This document shows positions 25,122-33,349 of a stretch of DNA of 64,000 nucleotides, in pieces. Numbering within the stretch: position 1 is the stretch's first letter; every line of letters starts with the position of its first letter. Position numbers and translations under genes: made by a program. A model generated the notes under the pieces. It was not told where the DNA came from and made no database searches. It saw nothing but the letters and a program-made list of their open reading frames with translations. Source of the stretch: Caccovicinus sp051878975 (lineage in GTDB: Bacteria > Bacillota > Clostridia > Lachnospirales > Lachnospiraceae); NCBI GenBank assembly GCA_051878975.1, contig JBJELD010000016.1, forward strand, positions 13,963-77,962, given 5' to 3'.

Positions 25122-25610
25122 ATGGCAGTGAAGAAGAAATTTCCTTATCGTGCAGCGTTTGTTGCCTGTAACGGCGGCTGTCATGTGAAAGAGGGAAGCC
25201 AATGCGAGTACGGCTGCATCGGCTGCGAAGCATGTGTAAAGATCTGCAAATTCGGTGCGGTTTCCATTAATGCGTATGGTGTGGCGGAAGTGGATGAAGA
25301 GAAGTGCATTGCCTGCGGCATGTGCGTAAGAGTCTGCCCGAAGAATGTGATCCGTCTGCATGAGTGTGCCAATTATATTGCCGTAAAATGTTCGAATCAG
25401 GATACGGCAAAAGCGGCACGTGAACTCTGTCAGGTCAGCTGCATCGGCTGCGGCCTTTGCGAGAGAACCTGTACGGCCAGTGCAGTCCGCGTGATCAATC
25501 ACTGCGCCACAATCAGCGAATCCGTCTGTTTAAGCTGCGGCATGTGTGCGGTAAAATGTCCGCGCCATGCCATTGTGGACCTGCGCGGCATCCTGACAGC
25601 GAAGCGATAA
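25122..25610 (+). CDS. RnfB-like protein with four 4Fe-4S motifs
   Basis: This 162-residue soluble protein has four ferredoxin motifs of the form CxxCxxCxxxC (CIGCEACVKIC, CIACGMCVRVC, CIGCGLCERTC, CLSCGMCAVKC), preceded by cysteines in ACNGGCHVKEGSQC that recall the RnfB 4Fe-4S region. It is translationally close to xdh (3-base gap), so it is probably the dedicated electron acceptor of Xdh and may pass electrons to ferredoxin or YgfK. It lacks the membrane anchor of RnfB. Confidence 0.88.
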   Translation: MAVKKKFPYRAAFVACNGGCHVKEGSQCEYGCIGCEACVKICKFGAVSINAYGVAEVDEEKCIACGMCVRVCPKNVIRLHECANYIAVKCSNQDTAKAARELCQVSCIGCGLCERTCTASAVRVINHCATISESVCLSCGMCAVKCPRHAIVDLRGILTAKR

Positions 25611-25718
25611 AATACGGTTCCCTCCCCGTTCAATTCCCCGCTGCTGAACGGAAGCAGCGGCGGTTGACGAAGATGTGGTCCGGCAAAACGGTTTGGTATC
25701 ATCTGGTTTCGGAAGCTG

Positions 25719-25772
25719 AAAAAACAGCAGCAAAGGATATGCGTTTTACGCTAAAATTTGCTGCTGTTTTTT
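25719..25772 (+). terminator. Terminator after the xdh operon
   Basis: AAAAAACAGCAGCAAA (25719-25734) pairs with TTTGCTGCTGTTTTTT (25757-25772), with an inner GCG/CGC pair at 25741-25751. Between 25611 and 25718 there is only a small GC-rich inverted repeat of unclear role. Confidence 0.85.
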
Positions 25773-25824
25773 CTTGCACAATTGATCGGTGAGAAGAAAA
25801 TATCCGGAAATACGCGGGAGAATA

Positions 25825-25853
25825 TTTACAAACAGGAAAGAATCCGTTATACT
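25825..25853 (+). promoter_or_regulatory. Predicted promoter of the molybdenum cofactor operon
   Basis: TTTACA (25825-25830) and TATACT (25848-25853) are 17 bases apart. The ModE-like operator begins 4 bases after the -10, over the expected transcript start. Confidence 0.75.
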
Positions 25854-25856
25854 GTC

Positions 25857-25885
25857 AATAACGTTATTCTTAAAAAAAAATAACG
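25857..25885. promoter_or_regulatory. ModE-box-like operator before the moeA-like gene
   Basis: CGTTAT-N12-ATAACG (25862-25885) matches the ModE operator pattern. An extra half-site makes AATAACGTTATT at 25857-25868 a perfect palindrome. Its position at the transcript start predicts repression when molybdate or cofactor is plentiful. The ModE domain at 33350-34273 is the likely ligand. Confidence 0.75.
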
Positions 25886-25903
25886 GTGGAGGGTTATTGG
25901 AAG

Positions 25904-26962
25904 ATGAAGCTGATTCAGACGGTGGACGCAGAGGGAACGGTGCTGTGCCACGATATTACACAGATTATAAAAGGCGTGACCAAGGATGCGGTATTCCGCA
26001 AGGGACATGTGGTGACGAAAGAAGATATTCCGGTCCTGCTGAGCGTGGGCAAGGACCAGCTGTATGTATGGGAAAAGGAAGAAGGCATGCTGCACGAGAA
26101 TGATGCGGCGGAAATTCTCTGCGCCATGTGCAGAGGAGAGCACATGGAGCGTTCTCAGGCAAAGGAAGGAAAAATTGAGCTGACGGCAGCCTGTGACGGT
26201 CTTCTGAAGGTACATAATCCGGCATTAAAGGCAGTGAATGGATTCGGTCAGATGATGATTGCATCCCGCCACGGCAACTTCGCCGTAAAAAAGGGAGACA
26301 AGCTGGCAGGAACACGGATTATTCCGCTGGTGATCGAGGAAGAGAAGATGGAAGGCGCCAGAAAGGCGGCTATGGAGGCATCCGGCGGCCGGCCGATTCT
26401 GGAGCTGAAACCGTTTGTTCATAAAAAAGTGGGAATCGTGACTACGGGAAATGAGGTATATTACGGAAGAATTCAGGATACCTTCACTCCGGTGATCGAG
26501 GAAAAGCTCGCGGAATTTGATACGGAGGTAATCGGCCACGAGACCTGGAACGATGATGATCAGAAAGTGACGGAGGCGATCCTGCGGCTGATCAGCCGGG
26601 GAGCCGACATCGTGATCTGTACCGGCGGAATGAGTGTGGATCCGGATGACAAAACTCCGCTGGCGATTAAAAATACCGGTGCCAGAATCGTATCCTACGG
26701 GGCCCCGGTGCTTCCGGGCGCCATGTTCCTTTTGGCATACTGCGAAGCAAAGGAGGGAGACCATACCAGAAATGTGGCAGTGATGGGGCTTCCCGGCTGT
26801 GTGATGTATGCGAAGAGGACGATTTTTGACCTGATTCTTCCGCGTGTTATGGCAGATGACGAGGTGACGGACGAAGAACTGGCAGCGCTTGGCCAGGGCG
26901 GCCTGTGCCTGAACTGTCCGGTCTGTACATTCCCGAACTGCGGTTTCGGAAAAGGGGTGTAG
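25904..26962 (+). CDS. MoeA/MoaB-like molybdopterin-binding protein
   Basis: This 352-residue protein carries the molybdopterin-binding fold in its second half (KKVGIVTTGNEVYYGRIQD near 180, VICTGGMSVDPDDKTPLAIKNTG near 245, GLPGCVMYAKRTIFDLILPR near 305). It is typical of the MoeA-like proteins that accompany xanthine dehydrogenases in Clostridia. It probably inserts or trims molybdate on molybdopterin. The C-terminus has a cysteine set (CLNCPVCTFPNCGFG) unusual for MoeA. ATG at 25904 follows GGTGGAGGG; an upstream in-frame GTG is inside the operator. It opens an eight-gene operon. Confidence 0.85.
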   Translation: MKLIQTVDAEGTVLCHDITQIIKGVTKDAVFRKGHVVTKEDIPVLLSVGKDQLYVWEKEEGMLHENDAAEILCAMCRGEHMERSQAKEGKIELTAACDGLLKVHNPALKAVNGFGQMMIASRHGNFAVKKGDKLAGTRIIPLVIEEEKMEGARKAAMEASGGRPILELKPFVHKKVGIVTTGNEVYYGRIQDTFTPVIEEKLAEFDTEVIGHETWNDDDQKVTEAILRLISRGADIVICTGGMSVDPDDKTPLAIKNTGARIVSYGAPVLPGAMFLLAYCEAKEGDHTRNVAVMGLPGCVMYAKRTIFDLILPRVMADDEVTDEELAALGQGGLCLNCPVCTFPNCGFGKGV

Positions 26963-26968
26963 TGCGGA

Positions 26969-27475
26969 ATGGAATTTACACATTTTGATGAATCCGGAAA
27001 TGCAGTTATGGTTGATGTGGGTCAAAAAGCGGATACGGTCCGCGAAGCCACTGCGAAGGGAAGCATTTTTATGAGCCGGGAATGTCTGGAGAAGGTGACG
27101 GCCGGGACGATGTCCAAGGGCGACGTGCTTGGGGTGGCCCGGGTAGCCGGAATTATGGGGGCGAAGCGGACCTCCGATCTGATTCCTCTTTGCCATCGGC
27201 TGAATCTGACAAAGCTTTCGGTTGATTTTGAAATTCGGGAAGAAACCAATGAGATTCAGGCATCCTGTACGGCAAAAACTACCGGAAAGACCGGCGTGGA
27301 GATGGAGGCGCTGACCGGTGTTGCGACCGCGCTCCTGACGATTTATGATATGTGCAAGGCCGTGGATAAGACCATGGAGATCGGCGGGATCTATCTGGAG
27401 CACAAGTCCGGCGGAAAGAGCGGAGAATTTGTCAATCCGAGAGTATCGGCAGAAGAACCGGAGGAGATGGAATAG
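26969..27475 (+). CDS. moaC: Cyclic pyranopterin monophosphate synthase
   Basis: MoaC converts the MoaA product to cyclic pyranopterin monophosphate. The 168-residue protein has MVDVGQKADTVREA at the N-terminus, IPLCHRLNLTKL near residue 73, and GVEMEALTGVATALLTIYDMCKAVDK containing the active lysine and aspartate region. The C-terminus extends slightly past the family norm with a polar tail. It starts 6 bases after the moeA-like gene. Confidence 0.95.
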   Translation: MEFTHFDESGNAVMVDVGQKADTVREATAKGSIFMSRECLEKVTAGTMSKGDVLGVARVAGIMGAKRTSDLIPLCHRLNLTKLSVDFEIREETNEIQASCTAKTTGKTGVEMEALTGVATALLTIYDMCKAVDKTMEIGGIYLEHKSGGKSGEFVNPRVSAEEPEEME

Positions 27476-27479
27476 GGCG

Positions 27480-28508
27480 ATGAAGGATTCTTGCGGAAGA
27501 GTCATTGATTATATGCGGATCTCCATTACAGACCGGTGCAATCTGCGGTGTCGGTACTGTATGCCGGAAGGTGTAGAGTGCGTGGAGCCGAAGAACATTC
27601 TGACCTTTGAAGAGATTCTGGCAGCTGCAGCCTGCGGTGCAGGTCTTGGAATCCGTCATATTAAGGTAACCGGCGGGGAACCGCTGGTACGAAAGGACTG
27701 CTGCCGGCTGATTCAGATGCTGAAAGCGGTTCCGGGGATTGAAAAAGTAACGATTACGACAAACGGTGTCCTTCTGGAAAACTGTCTTAAGGAGCTTCAG
27801 GAGGCCGGAATTGATGGGATTAATATCAGTCTGGATACGATGGACCGGGAAACATACCGGCAGATCACAGGAAGTGACTGCCTTCCTGAGGTGCTGCGGG
27901 CCGTGAGGCTGGCTTCGGATACCGGGATTCCGGTGAAGATCAATGCGGTTTCTCTGGATCTGGGCGATGGCTGGAAAGAAGTGGTCCGGCTGGCAGAAAG
28001 TCTGCCGGTGGACGTCCGCTTTATTGAAATGATGCCGATTGGATATGGAAAAAGCTTTCCGGTCATCAATCATCAGAAGCTTCTGGAAGAGATGCGGGAA
28101 TGTTATCCGGGAATGCAGAGGGACTCGCGGATCCATGGCTTCGGGCCGGCTGTCTATTACCGGATACCGGGCTTCCAGGGAAGTATTGGCTTTATCAGTG
28201 CCGTTCACGGAAAATTCTGTGACAGCTGCAATCGGGTGCGTCTGACGGCACAGGGATATTTGAAGACCTGCCTTTGTTATGAGGACGGCGTGGACCTGCG
28301 GAAAATTTTAAGAGAAGGCCAGCCGGAGCAGGAGGGACGGTCGGGACACTGGAAATGGCAGTATGAGGATTGTCCGGATGACAGAGCGCTTCAGGAACGG
28401 CTTCGTGCTGCTGTGAGCCGGGCGATTCGTGAAAAACCGGCGGCCCACTGTTTTGAAAGGCCGGGGCAGATTACAGAAGCACACAACATGATTGATATTG
28501 GAGGATGA
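27480..28508 (+). CDS. moaA: GTP 3',8-cyclase
   Basis: MoaA is the radical SAM enzyme for the first molybdenum cofactor step. The 342-residue protein has the SAM cluster at Cys20, Cys24 and Cys27 (CNLRCRYC), the GGEPLVRKD motif, a second cluster at FCDSCNRVRLTAQG...CLC near residues 245-265, and the required C-terminal Gly-Gly (MIDIGG). ATG at 27480 lies 4 bases after moaC; the longer frame runs through moaC. A polar insert around residues 277-300 is unusual but does not touch known motifs. Confidence 0.95.
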   Translation: MKDSCGRVIDYMRISITDRCNLRCRYCMPEGVECVEPKNILTFEEILAAAACGAGLGIRHIKVTGGEPLVRKDCCRLIQMLKAVPGIEKVTITTNGVLLENCLKELQEAGIDGINISLDTMDRETYRQITGSDCLPEVLRAVRLASDTGIPVKINAVSLDLGDGWKEVVRLAESLPVDVRFIEMMPIGYGKSFPVINHQKLLEEMRECYPGMQRDSRIHGFGPAVYYRIPGFQGSIGFISAVHGKFCDSCNRVRLTAQGYLKTCLCYEDGVDLRKILREGQPEQEGRSGHWKWQYEDCPDDRALQERLRAAVSRAIREKPAAHCFERPGQITEAHNMIDIGG

Positions 28509-28513
28509 GAGAC

Positions 28514-29470
28514 ATGGCGCAGGAACAGGAGAAAACCGGCATTGTAAAAGCTATCTGTGTCAGTGATGTCCGCGGAGTTGAAAAGCATTCCATATCGGAA
28601 GGCCATTTTATTCCGGATTACGGCATTGAAGGGGATGCCCACGCAGGACACTGGCATCGTCAGGTGAGTCTTCTTTCTTATGACAAAGTAAAGGCATTTA
28701 ACGAGCGGGGGGCCAACGTTGCGGACGGCGCCTTCGGGGAAAATCTGGTGGTGGAGGGAATTGATTTCCGGGCACTTCCAGTGGGAACCCGGCTGTATGC
28801 CGGAAGTGTGGAGCTGGAGATGACCCAGATCGGTAAGGAATGCCACAGCCACTGTGCAATTTATAAGCGGATGGGCGAATGCATCATGCCGCGGGAAGGC
28901 GTTTTTGCAAAGGTCTTGAAAGGAGGGATCCTCCGCCCGGGCGATGAGATGCGCACGGAACCTCCGGCAGAGAACCGTCCCTTTACAGCAGCTGTCATCA
29001 CGCTGAGTGATAAAGGCGCAAAGGGAGAACGGAAGGATGAGAGTGGACCTGCCGCAAAGGAGATGCTGGAGCAGGCCGGTTATGAGGTGGTGGAGCTTCT
29101 GCTTTTGCCGGATGAGCCTGCCATGCTGAAAAACCAGCTGATTCGACTGGCGGACAGCCGTCAGGTGGATCTGGTGGTGACCAGCGGCGGCACCGGATTT
29201 TCCATGCGGGACCAGACTCCGGAGGCAACGATGGCAGTGGCAGACCGGAATGCGCCCGGTATCGCGGAATATATCCGATACAAATCGATGGAGATCACAG
29301 ACCGGGCCATGCTGAGCCGCGGCGTATCTGTGATACGGAAAAAGACTCTGATTGTGAATCTTCCGGGAAGCCCGAAAGCGGTGAGAGAGAGCCTGGAAAT
29401 GATTCTGCATGCATTGGATCACGGTCTGAAAATTATGCGGGGAAGCGCATCTGAGTGCGCCCGAAAATAG
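28514..29470 (+). CDS. MOSC domain - MogA/MoaB fusion
   Basis: This 318-residue protein joins an N-terminal MOSC domain (about 1-150; HFIPDYGIEGDAHAG, GAFGENLVVEGID and the cysteine in IGKECHSHC) to a C-terminal MogA/MoaB molybdopterin adenylyltransferase (about 155-318; AVITLSDKGAKGERKDESG, VVTSGGTGFSMRDQTPEAT, NLPGSPKAVRESLEMI). It would adenylylate molybdopterin, while the MOSC part may handle sulfur or cofactor. ATG at 28514 is preferred because GGAGG is 9 bases upstream; the ATG at 28505 overlaps the moaA stop but has no room for the site. Confidence 0.9.
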   Translation: MAQEQEKTGIVKAICVSDVRGVEKHSISEGHFIPDYGIEGDAHAGHWHRQVSLLSYDKVKAFNERGANVADGAFGENLVVEGIDFRALPVGTRLYAGSVELEMTQIGKECHSHCAIYKRMGECIMPREGVFAKVLKGGILRPGDEMRTEPPAENRPFTAAVITLSDKGAKGERKDESGPAAKEMLEQAGYEVVELLLLPDEPAMLKNQLIRLADSRQVDLVVTSGGTGFSMRDQTPEATMAVADRNAPGIAEYIRYKSMEITDRAMLSRGVSVIRKKTLIVNLPGSPKAVRESLEMILHALDHGLKIMRGSASECARK

Positions 29471-29487
29471 AAAGGAGAAAGAGAATC

Positions 29488-30306
29488 ATGAAAAAAAGAA
29501 TTCGTATGGTGATGGCAGCTGTGCTTGCAGCAGCTGTACTGGCAGGCTGTTCTTCGTCTGCAAAGGAGGCAACCACGGCGGCAGAAGCCACCGCAGCTGC
29601 GGCAGAAAGCGAGGAGATCCTGGTTGCAGCGGCAGCAAGTCTGAAAAATGCATATGAGGAAGAACTGATTCCGATGTTCCAGAAACAGAATCCCGGAATC
29701 ACCGTGAAGGGAACGTATGACAGCTCCGGAAAGCTGCAGACTCAGATCGAGGAAGGTCTGGAGGCAGATGTTTTCATGTCCGCAGCAGTAAAACAGATGA
29801 CAGCTCTGGATGAGGAAGGCATGATTGAATCCGATACGATCACCAATCTTCTGGAAAATAAGATCGTTCTGATCGTTCCAACCGGAAACGAGGCGGATCT
29901 GGCTTCTTTTGAAGATATCGAGAAGGCAGAGAGCATCGCATTAGGCGATCCGGCCAGCGTACCGGCAGGACAGTATGCAGAGGAAGCGCTGACCAGTCTG
30001 GAAATCTGGGACAAGATCCAGGACAAGATCAGCTTTGGCACCAACGTTACGGAAGTATTGAATCAGGTTGCGGCAGCAAGTGCGGATGCCGGAATTGTAT
30101 ATGCAACGGATGCCGCCAGCATGGCAGATCAGGTTGAGGTTGTAGCAGAAGCTCCGGAAGGAAGCCTGGCGAAGAAGGTAATTTATCCGGTTGCAGTTGT
30201 AAAGGATTCGGCACATGCAGATGCAGCCAATGCATTTGTAGAATTTTTAAAGAGTCCGGAGGCAATGGAAGTATTTGAGTCCTTCGGATTTACTGCCGGC
30301 GAATAA
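29488..30306 (+). CDS. modA: Molybdate-binding lipoprotein
   Basis: ModA is the extracellular molybdate (or tungstate) receptor. The 272-residue precursor has a signal peptide with lipobox LAGC (cysteine about residue 21), a threonine/alanine-rich linker and the ModA core starting LVAAAASLKNAYEEELIP, with YDSSGKLQTQIEEG, ADVFMSAA and DPASVPAGQYAEEAL. GGAG precedes the start by 9 bases. It lies 17 bases after the MOSC-MogA gene, so uptake and cofactor assembly share a transcript. Confidence 0.95.
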   Translation: MKKRIRMVMAAVLAAAVLAGCSSSAKEATTAAEATAAAAESEEILVAAAASLKNAYEEELIPMFQKQNPGITVKGTYDSSGKLQTQIEEGLEADVFMSAAVKQMTALDEEGMIESDTITNLLENKIVLIVPTGNEADLASFEDIEKAESIALGDPASVPAGQYAEEALTSLEIWDKIQDKISFGTNVTEVLNQVAAASADAGIVYATDAASMADQVEVVAEAPEGSLAKKVIYPVAVVKDSAHADAANAFVEFLKSPEAMEVFESFGFTAGE

Positions 30307-30352
30307 AAATTTTGATAGAAAGCGGGAACAGCAGGAAAGGAGACAAACAGCC

Positions 30353-31024
30353 GTGGATTGGTCACCGATTTTTATTTCTATGAAGACAGCCAGCCTGTCA
30401 ATCTTTATCACCTTTTTTCTGGGGATTTTTTCGGCCTGGCTTGTGGTCAGCCTGAAAAATGAGAGATGGAAGATGATTCTGGATGGAATCCTGACCCTTC
30501 CTCTGGTTCTTCCGCCTACTGTGGCGGGCTTCTTCCTGCTGTATCTGTTTGGAGTAAAGCGCCCGCTTGGAAAATTTTTTATTGATTATTTCAGTATCAA
30601 GATTGCATTTTCCTGGGGTGCAACGGTCATTGCGGCTGTTACCATGTCGTTTCCGTTAATGTACCGCTCAGCCAGGGGCGCGTTTGAACAGGTGGATTCC
30701 AACCTGGTGGCAGCGGCCAGAACGCTGGGAATGAGCGAATGGATGATTTTCCGGAAAGTGCTGCTTGCCAATGCGGTTCCTGGTGTGGTAAGCGGCGGGG
30801 TACTGGCCTTTGCCAGGGGGCTGGGTGAATTTGGCGCTACTGCCATGATTGCGGGAAACATTGCAGGAAAGACAAGAACGCTGCCGATGGCGGTTTATTC
30901 CGAGGTGGCAGCGGGTAATATGGAAGCTGCGTATCAGTATGTTTTGATCATCGTGGTCATTGCCTTTATCTCGGTGATTCTGATGAACTGGGCGGCGCTG
31001 AAAACAGAGAGAAAGAGGCGGTAG
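30353..31024 (+). CDS. modB: Molybdate ABC transporter permease
   Basis: This 223-residue inner-membrane permease has about five helices and the EAA-type loop near VAAARTLGMSEWMIFRKVLLP-like positions 120-145. The GTG at 30353 is taken as start because AAAGGAG lies 10 bases upstream and the product then has the normal ModB length; upstream in-frame ATG codons fall inside modA. It is 2 bases from modC. Confidence 0.9.
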   Translation: MDWSPIFISMKTASLSIFITFFLGIFSAWLVVSLKNERWKMILDGILTLPLVLPPTVAGFFLLYLFGVKRPLGKFFIDYFSIKIAFSWGATVIAAVTMSFPLMYRSARGAFEQVDSNLVAAARTLGMSEWMIFRKVLLANAVPGVVSGGVLAFARGLGEFGATAMIAGNIAGKTRTLPMAVYSEVAAGNMEAAYQYVLIIVVIAFISVILMNWAALKTERKRR

Positions 31025-31026
31025 CG

Positions 31027-32115
31027 ATGGAAGAGTTGCAGAAGGAGCAGTCTCTGCTTGAGGTAGATGTCCGAAAGCAGCTGAAAGAGTTTGAATTAAA
31101 TATCCGCTTTTCTTCCGGAAAAGGCTGTCTGGGAATTCTGGGAGCCTCCGGCTGCGGGAAAAGCATGACGTTAAAGTCGATTGCAGGGATCGTAAAGCCG
31201 GATACCGGGCGGATCGTGGTTCAGGCGAACTGCCTGTATGATTCGGCGCAGAAGATCAATCTTCGCCCTCAGGAGAGACGTGTGGGCTATCTGTTCCAGA
31301 ATTATGCCCTGTTTCCGAACATGACGGTGGAAGAAAATATCGGAGTTGGTCTGAAGGGCAGGAATCCGGAGCGGGTCAGGGAGATGGTGGAGCGGTTTCG
31401 GCTTTCCGGGCTGGAGAAACGTTATCCCGGCCAGCTTTCCGGCGGCCAGCAGCAGCGTGTGGCGCTGGCCAGGATTCTGGTCTATGACCCGGAGGTACTT
31501 CTGTTTGATGAGCCATTTTCTGCCATGGATACGTATCTGCGGGAGGGGCTGCGGCTGGAGCTGGCGAAGGTTCTGGAGGGCTATCGCGGCGCATCGGTTC
31601 TGGTTACACATGACCGGGATGAAGCGTATCAGCTTTGCGATGAGCTGCTTCTTTTAAATCGCGGAACCGTGATTGCGGCAGGAAAAACAAAAGAGATCTT
31701 TCAGAACCCGGTGACCTGCCAGGCGGCCAGACTGACCGGGTGCAAGAATATTTCCAGAATCGAGCGGATTGGAACTTACCGGGTCCGCGCTCTGGATTGG
31801 GACGGTCTGGAACTGGTGACAACACAGCCGGTGGCAGATGATATTACCGCAGTCGGGATCCGCGCCCATGACTTTGAGCCGCTGTCTGAGGAGGAGGCTG
31901 CAGAGCGAAAAAACCGCAAAGACGGAGGAGAAAATCTGATCCGGGTTCAGAATCCGGATATTTCCGAGATGCCGTTTGAGTGGTATGTCACTCTGAAAAA
32001 CGGGTTATGGTGGAAGATTGAAAAGACGATTCATACCCATGATGCAGGAGCAGTGATTCCGGCCTGGCTTCGTGTGGAGCCGTCGGCGGTTCTGCTTTTA
32101 AAAGGAGAGCTTTGA
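31027..32115 (+). CDS. modC: Molybdate ABC transporter ATPase
   Basis: This 362-residue ATPase has Walker A GASGCGKSMT near residue 38, signature LSGGQQQRVALARIL near 138 and Walker B VLLFDEPFSAMD near 158, followed by a C-terminal MOP/TOBE-like region that usually senses oxyanion. It lies directly after modB and 3 bases before the xdhC-like gene. Confidence 0.95.
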   Translation: MEELQKEQSLLEVDVRKQLKEFELNIRFSSGKGCLGILGASGCGKSMTLKSIAGIVKPDTGRIVVQANCLYDSAQKINLRPQERRVGYLFQNYALFPNMTVEENIGVGLKGRNPERVREMVERFRLSGLEKRYPGQLSGGQQQRVALARILVYDPEVLLFDEPFSAMDTYLREGLRLELAKVLEGYRGASVLVTHDRDEAYQLCDELLLLNRGTVIAAGKTKEIFQNPVTCQAARLTGCKNISRIERIGTYRVRALDWDGLELVTTQPVADDITAVGIRAHDFEPLSEEEAAERKNRKDGGENLIRVQNPDISEMPFEWYVTLKNGLWWKIEKTIHTHDAGAVIPAWLRVEPSAVLLLKGEL

Positions 32116-32118
32116 TCA

Positions 32119-33156
32119 ATGAAACAGTTATTTCAGGAAATAAAGGGAGCTTTGGACAAAGGGGAGGAGCTGGTAATGGTAACGGTGATCGCCAGCTCTG
32201 GTTCTACGCCGCGCGGAGCGGGCTCCAGAATGCTTGTCCGAACGGACGGAAGCACCCGGGGAACCATAGGCGGAGGTGCGGTGGAATATCGTGCCGTTCA
32301 GGCAGCCGGCAAGGTGCTGGAGGAGAAAGCATCCTGCACCAGGGGCTTTTCTCTGACCAGAAATCAGGTTGCGGATATCGGTATGGTCTGCGGCGGAGAT
32401 GTGGTAGTGTATTTTCAGTATCTGAGTCCGGAAAATCAGGAATTCCGGACGCTTTCCAGCCGGATCCTGGAGCTTCTTGGCCGGGAGGAGGACAGCTGGC
32501 TGCTGCTGGATATTACAGATGAGACCTGCTGGCAGATGGGAGTTTATACGAAGAGCGGCGGATTGTACGGGATGGACAGCGGGGACCTTGCATATTCGGA
32601 AAATCCGCTGTTTGTAAACCGCGCCGTGCTGCGGGAGACCGGAGGACGAAAGTATTATATTGAGCCGCTGGTTCAGGCCGGAATGGTATATGTGTTCGGT
32701 GGAGGCCATGTGGCGCAGGAGCTGGTGCCGGTGCTGACCCATATCGGCTTCCGCTGTGTGGTGATGGATGATCGGGCAGAATTTGCCAATCCAACGGTGT
32801 TTCCGGATGCGGTGCGGACGATTGTCGGCGACCTGGAGCACATATCGGACTATGTAGAAGTGAAGCATCAGGATTATGTCTGCATTATGACGAGGGGACA
32901 TCAGTTTGATTATTACGTTCAGCGCCAGATGCTGGAGGCAAAGCCGTATTATATCGGAATCATGGGAAGCCGGAATAAGATCAAGGTGGTAACGGAGAAG
33001 CTGGTGGGAGACGGATTTGACCGGGAAGAAATCCAGGCCTGTCATATGCCGATCGGGCTGAATATTGATGCGGAGACGCCGGCCGAGATCGCCGTCAGCA
33101 TTGCCGGTGAGCTGATTGCCGTGAGAGCAGAGCGGATGGGGAAGAAAAAGCATTAG
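32119..33156 (+). CDS. xdhC: XdhC-type Xdh maturation factor
   Basis: XdhC proteins bind molybdenum cofactor and help load and sulfurate xanthine dehydrogenase. The 345-residue protein has the N-terminal XdhC/CoxI domain (VIASSGSTPRGAGSRMLV, GTIGGGAVEYRA, GMVCGGDVVVYF) and a C-terminal Rossmann domain (VFGGGHVAQELVPVLTHIGF, YIGIMGSRNKIK). In this island it probably collaborates with YqeB and YqeC in making the seleno form. It is last in the operon. Confidence 0.92.
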   Translation: MKQLFQEIKGALDKGEELVMVTVIASSGSTPRGAGSRMLVRTDGSTRGTIGGGAVEYRAVQAAGKVLEEKASCTRGFSLTRNQVADIGMVCGGDVVVYFQYLSPENQEFRTLSSRILELLGREEDSWLLLDITDETCWQMGVYTKSGGLYGMDSGDLAYSENPLFVNRAVLRETGGRKYYIEPLVQAGMVYVFGGGHVAQELVPVLTHIGFRCVVMDDRAEFANPTVFPDAVRTIVGDLEHISDYVEVKHQDYVCIMTRGHQFDYYVQRQMLEAKPYYIGIMGSRNKIKVVTEKLVGDGFDREEIQACHMPIGLNIDAETPAEIAVSIAGELIAVRAERMGKKKH

Positions 33157-33165
33157 AAAGAACAA

Positions 33166-33196
33166 TGAGCGGGTTTCCTATGTGTAAACCCGCTCA
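33166..33196. terminator. Hairpin between convergent operons
   Basis: TGAGCGGGTTT (33166-33176) pairs with AAACCCGCTCA (33186-33196). T-runs are weak on both sides, so the termination call is moderate. Positions 33197-33349 hold nothing recognised. Confidence 0.55.
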
Positions 33197-33349
33197 AAAT
33201 GTTTACCAGCAGCCGCGTGTTCCCGGGATATTCAGTGTGAGACCGGACACCGGCTATACAGCATTTGCTGCACTCCTCCCGGAACTGGTGAACAAGTCCA
33301 TTATAAAACGATTTTTTGAGATTTGCAATAGCCGGATCAGCAGGTGTCC

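Noticed and set aside
25773..25903. Molybdenum cofactor riboswitch before the moeA-like gene
   Set aside because: The leader after the promoter is too short and is occupied by the ModE-type operator.
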